The notes: generated by a model not told the origin, from the sequence alone. A DNA stretch of 64,000 nucleotides from Gulbenkiania mobilis (GCA_004346645.1 SMDA01000001.1:496001-560000); one strand, 5' to 3'. Numbered from the stretch's first letter, positions 40,100 to 48,965 are shown. Numbers and translations are program-made.

Positions 40100-41314
40100 A
40101 TGCTGCGATTGACCCAGTATCTGCAACAGATCGTTTCCCCGATGCCGGGGCATCCGGCACGCAGACCCTCCGGCCCGGTGGTCATCTGGAACCTGGTGCG
40201 CCGCTGCAACCTGACATGCAAGCATTGCTACTCCATTTCCGCCGACAAGGACTTTCCGGGCGAACTCTCCACGGATGAAGTGTTCGCGGTGATGGACGAT
40301 CTGAAGGCCTTCGGAGTGCCGGTGCTGATCCTGTCCGGTGGAGAGCCGCTGCTGCGCCCCGACATCTTCCGCATTGGCCTGCGCGCCAAGGCGCTGGGCT
40401 TCTACGTGGGGCTATCGAGCAACGGCACCCTGATCGAGCCTGCCAATGTCAACCGCATCGCCGAGGTGGGCTTCGACTACGTTGGGGTCAGCCTTGACGG
40501 CATCGGCGCCACTCATGATCGCTTTCGCCAGCTTGACGGCGCCTTTGATCGGGCGCTGGAAGGCATCCGCCTGTGCCGCGACGCCGGGCTGAAGGTGGGC
40601 GTACGCTACACCATGACCGAGGACAACGCGGCCGACCTGCCGGCTCTGTTGCAGCTGGTGGCGGACGAGGGGATCGACAAGTTCTATTTCTCGCACCTGA
40701 ACTATGCCGGGCGTGGCAACAAGCATCGGGACACCGATGCCCGCCATGCCCGCACCCGCTGGGCGATGGACCTGCTGATCGAAGCCTGTCTGCTGCATCT
40801 GCGCGCCGGATGCCCCAAGGAGTTCGTCACCGGCAACAACGACGCCGATGGGGTCTACCTGCTGCAGTGGGCGGCTCGCCACCATCCGGAGGCGGTGCCC
40901 GTGCTGGCATCGAGGCTAGCGGATTGGGGCGGCAATGCCAGCGGCGTCAACGTGGCCAACATCGACAACCTCGGCAATGTGCACCCGGACACGATGTGGT
41001 GGAAGGTTACCTTGGGCAATGTCCGCGAGCGGCCCTTCTCCAGCATCTGGCAGGATCGGTCGCATCCGCTCATGGACGGCCTCAAGACCCGGCCGCGGCC
41101 GGTGACGGGCCGCTGCGGCGCTTGCCGGCATCTGGCAATCTGCAACGGCAATACCCGCGTGCGTGCCTGGGAGCTGACCGGGGACTTCTGGGCAGCAGAC
41201 CCGGCATGCTACCTTACCGATGCCGAGATCGGCGTCGAGGCCGGCAGCCATGCGTTGCCGGCGCTGACTGCCTGGCAGCCGGTACGGCGCGTGCACACGG
41301 AGGATCGCGCATGA
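40100..41314 (+). CDS. nirJ: Heme d1 biosynthesis radical SAM protein NirJ
   Basis: Radical SAM enzyme of 404 residues that swaps two propionate side chains for oxo groups in heme d1 synthesis. The SAM cluster motif is NLVRRCNLTCKHCYS near residue 35. A second set of cysteines near the end (GRCGACRHLAICNGNTR and PACYL) fits an auxiliary cluster of the SPASM type. The ATG at 40100 (MLRLTQYLQQI) has AGGA upstream and matches the family start; an in-frame ATG at 40070 is also possible. Overlaps nirN. Confidence 0.94.
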   Translation: MLRLTQYLQQIVSPMPGHPARRPSGPVVIWNLVRRCNLTCKHCYSISADKDFPGELSTDEVFAVMDDLKAFGVPVLILSGGEPLLRPDIFRIGLRAKALGFYVGLSSNGTLIEPANVNRIAEVGFDYVGVSLDGIGATHDRFRQLDGAFDRALEGIRLCRDAGLKVGVRYTMTEDNAADLPALLQLVADEGIDKFYFSHLNYAGRGNKHRDTDARHARTRWAMDLLIEACLLHLRAGCPKEFVTGNNDADGVYLLQWAARHHPEAVPVLASRLADWGGNASGVNVANIDNLGNVHPDTMWWKVTLGNVRERPFSSIWQDRSHPLMDGLKTRPRPVTGRCGACRHLAICNGNTRVRAWELTGDFWAADPACYLTDAEIGVEAGSHALPALTAWQPVRRVHTEDRA

Positions 41315-42855
41315 AGCCGCTGTTGGCCGCTGGCCTTCTGTTCATGGCTTTGTGCGCCCCGCCGGCGCTTTCGGCCAACCCGGCCACGCTGTACGACACC
41401 CACTGCCAGGCTTGCCACGGCCCCGGTCGCATGGGCGCAATGGCACCTGCGCTGTTGCCGCAGAGTCTGGAGCGCCTGCGTCCCGCGGAGGTGGAGTCCG
41501 TCATCCGCAACGGTCGGCCCGCGACCCAGATGGCCGGGTTTGCCGGCACACTATCGGATGAGGACATCCGCGCTCTGGCGGGCTACCTGGCCGTGCCTCC
41601 GTCCTCCCTGCCGGACTGGAGTGCGGCGGACATGGCCGCTTCCTACCGGCTGCTGGTCGACCCGGCCCGGCTGCCGCCGCGGCCTGTGCATTCGGCCAAC
41701 CCGCAGAACCTGTTCGTGGTGGTCGAGGCGGGTGACCACCATGTCACTGTGCTCGATGGAGACCGCTTCCGCCCGGTCGCCCGATTTGCCAGCCACTTTG
41801 CGCTGCATGGCGGCCCCAAGTTCTCGCCCGACGGGCGCTTCGTGTACTTTGCCAGCCGCGACGGCTGGGTGACACAGTACGACCTATACAGCCTGCAGGT
41901 GGTGGCCGACGTGCGGGTGGGCCTTAACACCCGTAACTTGGCCGTCTCCTCCGACGGCCGCTGGGTGCTCGTCGGCAATACCCTGCCCGAAACGTTGGTG
42001 CTGCTGGACGCGAACGGCCTGCGACCCGTCAGGACGTTGCCGGTGCGCGACCGAGAAGGCCGCGTGTCCCGGGTGTCGGCGGTGTATGACGCCCCGCCGC
42101 GCAAGAGCTTCGTGGTGGCGCTCAAGGACGTGCCCGAACTGTGGGAAATCTCGTACGACCCAGCGGCAGAGCCGATCTATCCGGGGTATGTACACGACTA
42201 CAAGATGGGTGAGGGCATTGCCGTCCCCGGCTACCTCAATCCGCGCGTGACCCCGCTGGAGCTGGTGCTGGACGACTTCTTCTTCGATCCCTCCTACCGG
42301 CATGTTATCGGCGCCTCGCGCGAGGGGCGCGCCCAAGTGATCAACCTCGACATCCGGCGCAAGGTGGCCGAGCTGTCGCTTTCGGGCATGCCCCATTTGG
42401 GCTCTGGCATCACCTTCGTGCGCGACGGCCGGCGCTACATGGCCACCCCCAACCTCAAGGGCGGTCTGCTGACGGTGGTGGACATGGAAAGCTGGCAGAC
42501 GGTCAAGAATATTGTGCTGCCCGGAGCCGGGTTCTTCCTGCGCAGCCACGAGAACACCCCCTACGCCTGGGCGGACGCGATGATGAGCCCGCGCAAGGAT
42601 ACCCTCGCGCTCATCGACAAGCGCACCCTGGAGGTCGCCCGCACGCTGACGCTGCGTCCGGGCAAGACCAACGCCCATGTGGAGTTCACCCGGGATGGAC
42701 GCTACGCGCTCGTTTCCATCATGGAAACGCCCGGAGAGCTGGTGGTGGTGGATGCCACAACCCTGCGTGAGGTGGCTGCGCTGCCGATGATGAAGCCCAT
42801 CGGCAAGTACAACGTGTTCAACAAGGTGACACGGTCGGAGGGCACTAGCCACTGA
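41311..42855 (+). CDS. nirN: Dihydro-heme d1 dehydrogenase NirN
   Basis: Periplasmic c-type cytochrome of 514 residues, a NirS relative that oxidises dihydro-heme d1 in the last step of cofactor synthesis. Signal peptide ends ALSA, heme motif CQACH near residue 34, then a d1-binding propeller (HFALHGGPKFSPDGRFVYFASRDGW near 170, AHVEFTRDGRYALVSIME near 455). The end KPIGKYNVFNKV mirrors the NirS C-terminus. Coupled to nirJ by an ATGA overlap. Confidence 0.92.
   Translation: MKPLLAAGLLFMALCAPPALSANPATLYDTHCQACHGPGRMGAMAPALLPQSLERLRPAEVESVIRNGRPATQMAGFAGTLSDEDIRALAGYLAVPPSSLPDWSAADMAASYRLLVDPARLPPRPVHSANPQNLFVVVEAGDHHVTVLDGDRFRPVARFASHFALHGGPKFSPDGRFVYFASRDGWVTQYDLYSLQVVADVRVGLNTRNLAVSSDGRWVLVGNTLPETLVLLDANGLRPVRTLPVRDREGRVSRVSAVYDAPPRKSFVVALKDVPELWEISYDPAAEPIYPGYVHDYKMGEGIAVPGYLNPRVTPLELVLDDFFFDPSYRHVIGASREGRAQVINLDIRRKVAELSLSGMPHLGSGITFVRDGRRYMATPNLKGGLLTVVDMESWQTVKNIVLPGAGFFLRSHENTPYAWADAMMSPRKDTLALIDKRTLEVARTLTLRPGKTNAHVEFTRDGRYALVSIMETPGELVVVDATTLREVAALPMMKPIGKYNVFNKVTRSEGTSH
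41370..41380 (-). repeat. Uptake-sequence-like 11-mer GGTTGGCCGAA
   Basis: Exact copy at the signal-peptide cleavage site of nirN (Leu-Ser-Ala-Asn-Pro), a position where sequence is free to vary. Confidence 0.75.
41691..41701 (-). repeat. Uptake-sequence-like 11-mer GGTTGGCCGAA
   Basis: Second exact copy within nirN, in the linker between cytochrome and d1 domains, again Ser-Ala-Asn-Pro. Confidence 0.75.
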
Positions 42856-42951
42856 CCCCCTCCTTTCGGGGGAGGCTAGGCTGTGCCAACGACGCATGGG
42901 CGCCGATCGGGCGCACCGCTATGCTGGCTTCCCCCAGCGAGAGACCCTGCC

Positions 42952-43647
42952 ATGACTCAGATCGACATACGCGCCTTTCTGCGACACCAGCCCCTGTTCC
43001 AGCAGCTGTCCGACGAACAGCTGGAAGGCCTCGTGCCCAGCACCCAGGAAGTCCGCGGCATCAAAGGACAGGTGGTCTTCCAGCGTGGAGATGTCTGCGA
43101 CGGCATGTATCTGGTCGTTTACGGCCGGGTCAAGCTGGCCATCACCTCCAGCCAAGGGGCCGAGAAGGTGATCGAGATCATCAATCCGGGCCAGAGCTTT
43201 GCCGAGGCGGTGATGTTCCTCGGTCAGCGTTATCCGGTCATGGCGCAACTGCTTGAGGACAGCCTGCTACTGCATGTGGCGTCCGACTCCATCATCGCTG
43301 CCATCCACCGCGACCCGGTATTCGCCTGTCGTCTTTTGTCCGGGCTCAGTCAGCGACTGCATGGACTGGTGCGGGATGTGGAACGCTACTCGGTGGAGAA
43401 TGCCATCCAGCGCGTCATCGGCTATCTCCTCCAGAACGACGAGGGGGGAGAGGAAGGCGTGGGACATGTGGTCAGCCTGCCCGTTAACAAGAACCTGATC
43501 GCCTCTCGGCTCAACCTGACGCCGGAAACCTTTTCACGGGTGCTGCACCAGCTGAGCGAGGCCGGGCTGATCTCGGTCAACGGACGGGAGATCATTCTCA
43601 TCAACCCGCGCCTGCTAGCGGGCTACGGTGCCCAGAACGGTCGGTAG
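42952..43647 (+). CDS. dnr: CRP/FNR-family nitrogen oxide regulator Dnr-like
   Basis: Transcription activator of 231 residues. It has a cyclic-nucleotide-type sensor domain (GQVVFQRGDVCDGMYLVVYGRVKLAI near residue 38) and a C-terminal winged helix with SLPVNKNLIASRLNLTPETFSRVLHQLSEAGLI near 185, where E-x-x-S-R is the FNR-like recognition helix. It lacks the N-terminal cysteine cluster of FNR, so it fits the heme/NO-sensing DNR branch. It lies directly after the nir genes, whose TTGAT-N4-ATCAA boxes it would bind. Confidence 0.9.
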   Translation: MTQIDIRAFLRHQPLFQQLSDEQLEGLVPSTQEVRGIKGQVVFQRGDVCDGMYLVVYGRVKLAITSSQGAEKVIEIINPGQSFAEAVMFLGQRYPVMAQLLEDSLLLHVASDSIIAAIHRDPVFACRLLSGLSQRLHGLVRDVERYSVENAIQRVIGYLLQNDEGGEEGVGHVVSLPVNKNLIASRLNLTPETFSRVLHQLSEAGLISVNGREIILINPRLLAGYGAQNGR

Positions 43648-43739
43648 AATACCCCCCACGGGCATATAAACTGCTCGCTTTCTCCAGCCGGCCGCGCCTG
43701 GCGGGCGGCATCATCATTGATATGCAAAGGAGAAAGCCG

Positions 43740-44069
43740 ATGTCCCATACTGAACACGCCGACTGTATCGAAGCCTGCAATGCCTGCGCCGACGCTTGTG
43801 ACCACTGTGCCGATGCCTGTCTGGGGGAAGAGCACGTGGCGGCCATGGCCGAATGCATTCGGCTGGACCGAGACTGTGCCCGCATCTGCCGCCTGGCCAG
43901 CGCTTTCATGGCCTCCGGCAGTCGCTTTGCCACCGACCTTTGTCGCGTGTGCGCCCAGATCTGCGATGCCTGTGCTGACGAGTGCGGTCGCCACCAGCAC
44001 GACCACTGCCAAGCCTGTGCCCGGGCCTGTCGTGTCTGCGCGGAAGCCTGCCGCCGCATGGCGGCCTGA
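43740..44069 (+). CDS. Four-helix-bundle copper-binding protein (Csp/DUF326 type)
   Basis: Small cytosolic protein of 109 residues with no signal peptide and about 17 cysteines, arranged as CxxxC on helices (CIEACNACADACDHCADAC at the start, CRVCAQICDACADEC near residue 72, then CQACARACRVCAEAC). This is the pattern of bacterial copper storage proteins, whose tetramers hold Cu(I) inside the bundle. The ATG has AAAGGAG upstream. It follows dnr by about 90 bases in the same direction. Copper supply for denitrification is a possible but unproven link. Confidence 0.88.
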   Translation: MSHTEHADCIEACNACADACDHCADACLGEEHVAAMAECIRLDRDCARICRLASAFMASGSRFATDLCRVCAQICDACADECGRHQHDHCQACARACRVCAEACRRMAA

Positions 44070-44073
44070 GGTG

Positions 44074-44084
44074 TTCGGCCAACC
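44074..44084 (-). repeat. Uptake-sequence-like 11-mer GGTTGGCCGAA, intergenic
   Basis: Exact copy 4 bases after the stop of the copper-binding gene, not constrained by coding. Confidence 0.78.
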
Positions 44085-44142
44085 CGTTGCCGGGCATTGA
44101 GGGAGCAATGAGGAAAGGGTGGCAATGCGCGCCCCAAAGCAG

Positions 44143-44164
44143 AAAACCCTGCCGGATGGCAGGG
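44143..44164 (-). terminator. Terminator of the tRNA operon
   Basis: On the minus strand CCCTGCC-N3-GGCAGGG is followed by TTTT, 10 bases beyond the last tRNA-Glu. Confidence 0.85.
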
Positions 44165-44173
44165 TCTTGTGTC

Positions 44174-44249
44174 TGGCGTCCCTACGGGGATTCGAACCCC
44201 GGTTACCGCCGTGAAAGGGCGATGTCCTAGGCCTCTAGACGATAGGGAC
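44174..44249 (-). tRNA. tRNA-Glu (anticodon TTC)
   Basis: 76 bases with encoded CCA. Acceptor GTCCCTA/TAGGGAC, anticodon loop TTTCACG, T arm CCGGGGTTCGAATCCCCG. Last gene of the operon; appears identical to the copy at 44366. Confidence 0.96.
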
Positions 44250-44278
44250 AGGCCTGAGGCCTTGCGGCCAGGATAGGG

Positions 44279-44354
<76 letters not shown>

Positions 44355-44365
44355 ACGATGAAAAC

Positions 44366-44441
44366 TGGCGTCCCTACGGGGATTCGAACCCCGGTTACCG
44401 CCGTGAAAGGGCGATGTCCTAGGCCTCTAGACGATAGGGAC
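44366..44441 (-). tRNA. tRNA-Glu (anticodon TTC)
   Basis: Second copy of the same tRNA-Glu, 12 bases from the neighbouring tRNA-Ala; the Ala-Glu unit appears duplicated in tandem. Confidence 0.96.
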
Positions 44442-44489
44442 AGTAAACGGGCTGGGTGCTGTCGGCCGTGAAGCCGGCAGCGGGATGTT

Positions 44490-44565
<76 letters not shown>

Positions 44566-44588
44566 GTGCTGCGTTCACAGTGCGGGGC

Positions 44589-44617
44589 ATTATAGGCAGG
44601 GCCCGCTGACGTGTAAA
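44589..44617 (-). promoter_or_regulatory. Sigma-70 promoter of the tRNA operon
   Basis: On the minus strand TTTACA (44612-44617) and TATAAT (44589-44594) are separated by 17 bases. A GC-rich stretch GCCCCGC follows the -10, the kind of discriminator seen at stringently controlled stable-RNA promoters. Confidence 0.85.
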
Positions 44618-44655
44618 GGGGGCCGCACGCAAATATTTCCGGCACGACGCTGGGG

Positions 44656-44661
44656 TATAAT
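44656..44661 (+). promoter_or_regulatory. Candidate -10 element for hpnC
   Basis: TATAAT 32 bases ahead of hpnC on the plus strand; no good -35 is seen. Confidence 0.45.
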
Positions 44662-44692
44662 CCGCCTTCCGTCATATAGCGATCGACCCTCC

Positions 44693-45505
44693 ATGTCCGT
44701 CGGCCATTACGAGAACTTTCCTGTGGGCTCCGTGCTGCTGCCTCGCGCCATCCGCCGGGCGGTGCATGCCATCTACCGCTTTGCCCGGACGGCGGACGAT
44801 CTGGCCGACGAGGGCGATCTGGCACCGCAGGCGCGGCTGGATGCCTTGGCTGCCCTGGAGGCAGAGCTGGATATCCTGCGGGTGGGCGGTACGCCTGCCT
44901 CTGCCATGATGCGTGCTCTGGGTGAGGCAATCGCGGAGCATGGGCTACCGTACGAGCCCTTTTACGATCTGCTCTCGGCTTTCCGCCAGGATGTGCTCAA
45001 AGACCGCTACGAAACCTTTGCCGAGCTGGTGGATTACTGCCGGCGTTCGGCCAACCCCATCGGCCGTCTGATGTTGCACCTGTACGGCGAACGTGACAGC
45101 CGTGCGCTGGCGCTGTCCGACGGCATCTGCACCGCGCTGCAGCTGATCAATTTCCTGCAGGACGTGCAGGCAGACTGGCAGAAGGGGCGTATCTATCTGC
45201 CACAGGAGGATCTGGTGCGTTTTCGCGTGACCGAACGGCAGATTGCCGAGGGCGACACCGGCGGTCTCTGGACTGCGCTGATGCTCAAGGAAATTGGCCG
45301 GGCCCGTAACATGTTGCAGGCAGGCGCACCCCTGGGGTTACGCCTGCGGGGCCGCTTCGGCTTTGAGGTGCGCATGATCGTGGCCGGTGGCGAGCGCATT
45401 CTCAAAAAACTGCATGACAGCGGCGGCGACGTCTTCCGGCAGCGCCCCGTGCTGACCAAGTCCGACTGGGCCTATGTGGTCTGGCGCGCCCTGCGTGCGC
45501 GCTGA
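44693..45505 (+). CDS. hpnC: Squalene synthesis enzyme HpnC (hydroxysqualene synthase)
   Basis: Trans-isoprenyl diphosphate synthase of 270 residues that converts presqualene diphosphate to hydroxysqualene. Metal-binding aspartates are visible in YRFARTADDLADEGD near residue 28 and LINFLQDVQADWQKGRIYLP near 150, typical of HpnC. It begins a tight hpnC-hpnD-hpnE group for hopanoid or squalene production; the cyclase gene shc is not in the window. Confidence 0.9.
   Translation: MSVGHYENFPVGSVLLPRAIRRAVHAIYRFARTADDLADEGDLAPQARLDALAALEAELDILRVGGTPASAMMRALGEAIAEHGLPYEPFYDLLSAFRQDVLKDRYETFAELVDYCRRSANPIGRLMLHLYGERDSRALALSDGICTALQLINFLQDVQADWQKGRIYLPQEDLVRFRVTERQIAEGDTGGLWTALMLKEIGRARNMLQAGAPLGLRLRGRFGFEVRMIVAGGERILKKLHDSGGDVFRQRPVLTKSDWAYVVWRALRAR
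45046..45056 (-). repeat. Uptake-sequence-like 11-mer GGTTGGCCGAA
   Basis: Exact copy inside hpnC. It encodes Arg-Ser-Ala-Asn-Pro, where SANPIG is a conserved family motif. Confidence 0.75.
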
Positions 45506-45533
45506 CCGGCCCGCCATCCCCGAGGAGAGGCGT

Positions 45534-46379
45534 GTGACGCCCGAACAATATTGCCAGGACAAGGCCGCTGCGAGCGGCAGCAGCTTTTACTACAGCTTCC
45601 GTTTCCTGCCCGAGGACCAACGCCAGGCTATCACCGCGCTCTACGCATTCTGCCGTGAGGTGGACGACGTGGTGGACGAGTGCAGCGACGAAGGCGTGGC
45701 CCGCACCACACTCGCATGGTGGCGCACCGAAGTGGAACGGATGTATGCAGGCCGGCCCGAGCATCCGGTGGGCCGGGCCCTGGCTCCGTGGATTCGCACC
45801 TTCTCCCTGCCACGTGAAGAGATCGATGCGGTGCTCGACGGCATGGAGATGGACATCGCTTACGCGCGGTACGATGCTTTCGACGACCTGAAGGTGTACT
45901 GCCACCGTGTGGCCGGGGTGGTGGGGCAGCTCTCGGCCCGCATCTTCGGCTTCTCGGACCCGGGCACGCTTGCCTTTGCGCACGAGCTCGGATTGGCCTT
46001 CCAGCTCACCAACATCATCCGGGATGTGGGCGAGGACGCCCGTCGAGGCCGCATTTACCTGCCGATGCAGGAGCTTCAGCGCTTCGACGTTCCGGCCGCC
46101 GACATCCTGCACGTGCGTGAAAGCCAAGCCTTCCGCGAACTGATGCTGTTCCAGATCGAACGTGCCGGCCAGTACTACCGTTCCGCCTGGGAAAAACTGC
46201 CGCCCGCCGACCGCAAGGCACAGCGGCCTGGGCTGATGATGGCTGCGATCTATCGCGCCACCCTGGAGGAAATCCGCCGCGACGGCCCCGAGAAGGTGCT
46301 CAACCAGCGGCTTTCGCTCACGCCCATCCGCAAGCTGTGGCTGGCCTGGAAAACCTGGACCTTCGGTTACCGGCCGTGA
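45534..46379 (+). CDS. hpnD: Presqualene diphosphate synthase HpnD
   Basis: Enzyme of 281 residues joining two farnesyl diphosphates to presqualene diphosphate. DxxxD motifs are FCREVDDVVDECSDE near residue 40 and LTNIIRDVGEDARRGRIYLP near 155. SGSSFYYSFRFLPEDQRQAITALYAF is the N-terminal family stretch. It starts at GTG with a GAGGAGAGG site; an ATG further upstream in frame would overlap hpnC. Confidence 0.93.
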   Translation: MTPEQYCQDKAAASGSSFYYSFRFLPEDQRQAITALYAFCREVDDVVDECSDEGVARTTLAWWRTEVERMYAGRPEHPVGRALAPWIRTFSLPREEIDAVLDGMEMDIAYARYDAFDDLKVYCHRVAGVVGQLSARIFGFSDPGTLAFAHELGLAFQLTNIIRDVGEDARRGRIYLPMQELQRFDVPAADILHVRESQAFRELMLFQIERAGQYYRSAWEKLPPADRKAQRPGLMMAAIYRATLEEIRRDGPEKVLNQRLSLTPIRKLWLAWKTWTFGYRP

Positions 46380-47647
46380 CCCGCCGCGTGGCCGTGATCG
46401 GCGCCGGCTGGGCCGGACTGGCCGCGGCAGTGACGCTGGCCGGCAAGGTTGACGTGACGGTGTTCGAAGCGGGTCGCCGTCCCGGAGGCCGTGCACGCGC
46501 CTTGGACGAGGGGGGGCTCGACAACGGCCAGCACATCCTCATCGGTGCCTACGAAGCCTGTCTGGAGCTGATGCGCCGAGTGGGTGCCAGCCCCGAGACG
46601 TTGCTGCGCCGGGTGCCGATGCAATGGCTGCGGGCAGGGGGGCTGGAGATGCGCTGCCCGCCTTGGCCGGCGCCGCTGCATTTGGCGGCGGGCCTTCTGG
46701 CCGCACGGGGCCTGAGCTGGCGGGAGAAGTGGCATCTGCTGCGTACGCTCGACCGCCTCAAGCGCCAGCAGTGGCGGGTGCCCGCCTCGCAGACGGTGAT
46801 GGACTGGTTGCAAGCCACCGCCCAGCCGTCCCGGCTGGTGGCCGATTTCTGGCAGCCGCTGGTGCTGTCCGCGCTCAACACACCGCCCGCGCTCGCCTCC
46901 ATGCAGATTTTGGCGCATGTGCTGCGCGACTCGCTCGGCGCTGATCGGGCCGCCAGTGACCTGCTGCTGCCTTCGGCCAACCTGTCCAGCCTGTTCCCCG
47001 CCCCCGCCTGGCAGTGGCTGGCGGGGCAGGGCGCCTCCTTGCGGGCAGCTCATCGGGTGCGTTCGCTGGTGCCCGCAAAAACGGGCGTTACCGTCGATGG
47101 CGAGTGCTTCGATGCCGCCATCGTCGCGGTGGCGCCTTACCATGCCCGTGGCCTGCTGCCGGAAAATCTCCTGCCGGCCCTTCATTCTTTCGACTATCAG
47201 CCGATATACACGGTGTACCTCCATTATCCCGGGCCGGTGCCCCTTCCGGCACCCATGTGCGGCGTGGCCGGTGGCGTGGCCGACTGGGTGTTCGACCGGG
47301 CGGCGCTGACCGGCGAGCCGGGGCTGGTGGCTGCAGTGATCAGTGCGCCGGCCAATGACCCCTTGGCCGAAGGACGCGAGGCGCTGGTAGCCCGTGTGGC
47401 GGATGAGGTCGCGCGGCTGGCCGGTCGGCCCCTTAAGCCACCCGCGCACAGCAGAATTGTGGTGGAAAAGCGGGCCACCTTTGCCGCCCGTCCAGGAATG
47501 TCGCGCCCCGGGCCGCGGTTGGACGTAAAATGGTTGTATGTGGCAGGGGACTGGACCGATACCGGCTACCCCGCCACGCTGGAAGGCGCGGTCCGGAGCG
47601 GAGTCGCCGCCGCGCATGCGTGTTTGCAGGACGGGAAACCCATATAA
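46376..47647 (+). CDS. hpnE: Hydroxysqualene dehydroxylase HpnE
   Basis: FAD-dependent enzyme of 423 residues that reduces hydroxysqualene to squalene. The FAD loop VAVIGAGWAGLAAAVTLAGK is at residues 5-24, followed by FEAGRRPGGRARAL and LDNGQHILIGAYEACLELM. The C-terminal FAD segment is WLYVAGDWTDTGYPATLEGAVRSG near 395. Start GTG overlaps the hpnD stop (GTGA). Together the three genes make squalene from farnesyl diphosphate without eukaryote-type squalene synthase. Confidence 0.93.
   Translation: MTRRVAVIGAGWAGLAAAVTLAGKVDVTVFEAGRRPGGRARALDEGGLDNGQHILIGAYEACLELMRRVGASPETLLRRVPMQWLRAGGLEMRCPPWPAPLHLAAGLLAARGLSWREKWHLLRTLDRLKRQQWRVPASQTVMDWLQATAQPSRLVADFWQPLVLSALNTPPALASMQILAHVLRDSLGADRAASDLLLPSANLSSLFPAPAWQWLAGQGASLRAAHRVRSLVPAKTGVTVDGECFDAAIVAVAPYHARGLLPENLLPALHSFDYQPIYTVYLHYPGPVPLPAPMCGVAGGVADWVFDRAALTGEPGLVAAVISAPANDPLAEGREALVARVADEVARLAGRPLKPPAHSRIVVEKRATFAARPGMSRPGPRLDVKWLYVAGDWTDTGYPATLEGAVRSGVAAAHACLQDGKPI
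46972..46982 (-). repeat. Uptake-sequence-like 11-mer GGTTGGCCGAA
   Basis: Exact copy inside hpnE, encoding Pro-Ser-Ala-Asn-Leu. Confidence 0.75.
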
Positions 47648-47649
47648 CG

Positions 47650-48408
47650 ATGAACAAACAAGATTTTGCCAGCGATTGCCTGGCCGGCCGCGTCATTCTG
47701 GTGACGGGCGCTTCCCAGGGTATCGGCCGCGAGGCGGCCCTTACCTTTGCCCGCCATGGCGCCACCGTGGTGCTGCTCGCCCGCAGCGTGAAGGGCCTGG
47801 AAAAGGTCTACGACGAGATCGTCGCCGCAGGGGGGGCCGAACCGGCTGCCATTCCGCTGGATCTGCTGAAGGCAACGGACGACGAATTCAACGCACTGGC
47901 CTTCCAGATCAAGCAGACATGCGACCGACTGGACGGCATCGTTCATGCCGCCTCGCATTTCTATGCGCTTTCGCCTTTGGCCAACCAGACGATCGACGAA
48001 TGGATGAACCAGTACCGCGTCAACACCGTGGCACCGTTTGCGCTCACCCGGGCCTGCCTGCCACTGCTGCGCGAGTCGCCCGATGCCTCGGTTGTGTTCG
48101 TCGGAGAGACGCACGGACAGCATCCGGGCCCCTTCTGGGGCGGCTTTGGTGCGTCCAAGTCCGGCCTGGCCTACCTCTCGGTGGTGGCTGCCAGCGAGTG
48201 GGACGTATACCCCAACCTGCGCGTGAACCTGCTGGTGCCGGGCCCCGTCAACTCGCCCCAGCGCAACCGTACCCATCCGGGCGAAGCCAAGACCGAGCGT
48301 GGTGCCCTGTCCGACCTGATGCCGCACTTCCTTTACTGGATGAGCGATGCCAGCCGCGGGCAGAGCGGCCAGCGCATCGAACTTGACCTGCGCCCGGCGC
48401 TGACCTGA
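47650..48408 (+). CDS. SDR-family protein (YciK-like) with degenerate catalytic residues
   Basis: Short-chain dehydrogenase/reductase fold of 252 residues. The cofactor loop VTGASQGIGREAAL (near residue 18) and the LDLL/RLDG segments match YciK-type proteins. The active site does not: where relatives have YxxxK this protein has FGASK (Phe for Tyr, near 177), and the usual TSSS catalytic-serine strand reads VGETHG. The lysine is kept. It follows hpnE by 2 bases and may be co-transcribed. It could be a non-catalytic binding protein; function unknown. Confidence 0.8.
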   Translation: MNKQDFASDCLAGRVILVTGASQGIGREAALTFARHGATVVLLARSVKGLEKVYDEIVAAGGAEPAAIPLDLLKATDDEFNALAFQIKQTCDRLDGIVHAASHFYALSPLANQTIDEWMNQYRVNTVAPFALTRACLPLLRESPDASVVFVGETHGQHPGPFWGGFGASKSGLAYLSVVAASEWDVYPNLRVNLLVPGPVNSPQRNRTHPGEAKTERGALSDLMPHFLYWMSDASRGQSGQRIELDLRPALT

Positions 48409-48428
48409 CCGATCCGGAGCCTGCCGCG

Positions 48429-48947
48429 ATGCGTGCCTACTTCCTCTTGCCCATGCTGGTCCTTCTAGCGGGTTGCAACTGGTTCAACAATGTGACCGGG
48501 CTGGCCAAGGAGTCGAACAAGGCCATCGGTGCAGCGTGCCGCCAGACCGGCCGCTCGCTGGAGGAGTGCTATCTGCGCAACCCGGAGGCCGACAAGGCCC
48601 AAGTGTACGCAGGCTGGCGCGAGATGCACGAGTACATGGTCAAGCAGAAGCTGGACACCATGCACCCGCCGCATGACGTGGCCGGGGCAGGGACCGACAG
48701 CTCTGCCCCTGCTGCCGAGCACAAGCCGGAGGCCAAGACCAGCCAGGCCGAGCCGGCTGAGCAGGAACAAAAGATGCTCACCAATGAGGAAGCCGACAAG
48801 GCCGCGCAGAACGATCCGCAGGTGGAAGCGGTGATGCGTGCACTGCGTCAGCGCCCCGAGGGCGCCAAGCCGCCCGGGGAAGCCGATCAGAAGCGATTGC
48901 TCAACATCATCAACGAACTGAACAGCAAGCCCGGCGCTTCCGGTTGA
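48429..48947 (+). CDS. Hypothetical lipoprotein
   Basis: Protein of 172 residues with a lipoprotein leader ending in LLAGC (Cys near residue 17). The mature part is hydrophilic and charged, with an Ala/Glu/Lys-rich middle (SSAPAAEHKPEAKTSQAEPA) and a helical tail (DQKRLLNIINELNS). The only other cysteines, CRQTGRSLEECYLRN near 38-50, could form a disulfide. No family recognised. It lies between the SDR gene and radA in the same direction. Confidence 0.75.
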   Translation: MRAYFLLPMLVLLAGCNWFNNVTGLAKESNKAIGAACRQTGRSLEECYLRNPEADKAQVYAGWREMHEYMVKQKLDTMHPPHDVAGAGTDSSAPAAEHKPEAKTSQAEPAEQEQKMLTNEEADKAAQNDPQVEAVMRALRQRPEGAKPPGEADQKRLLNIINELNSKPGASG

Positions 48948-48965
48948 GGCTTGCCCCACCATTGC

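Noticed and set aside
42855-42876. Short CCCCC/GGGGG hairpin after nirN as a terminator
   Set aside because: The stem is only five pairs and no T run follows; support is too weak.
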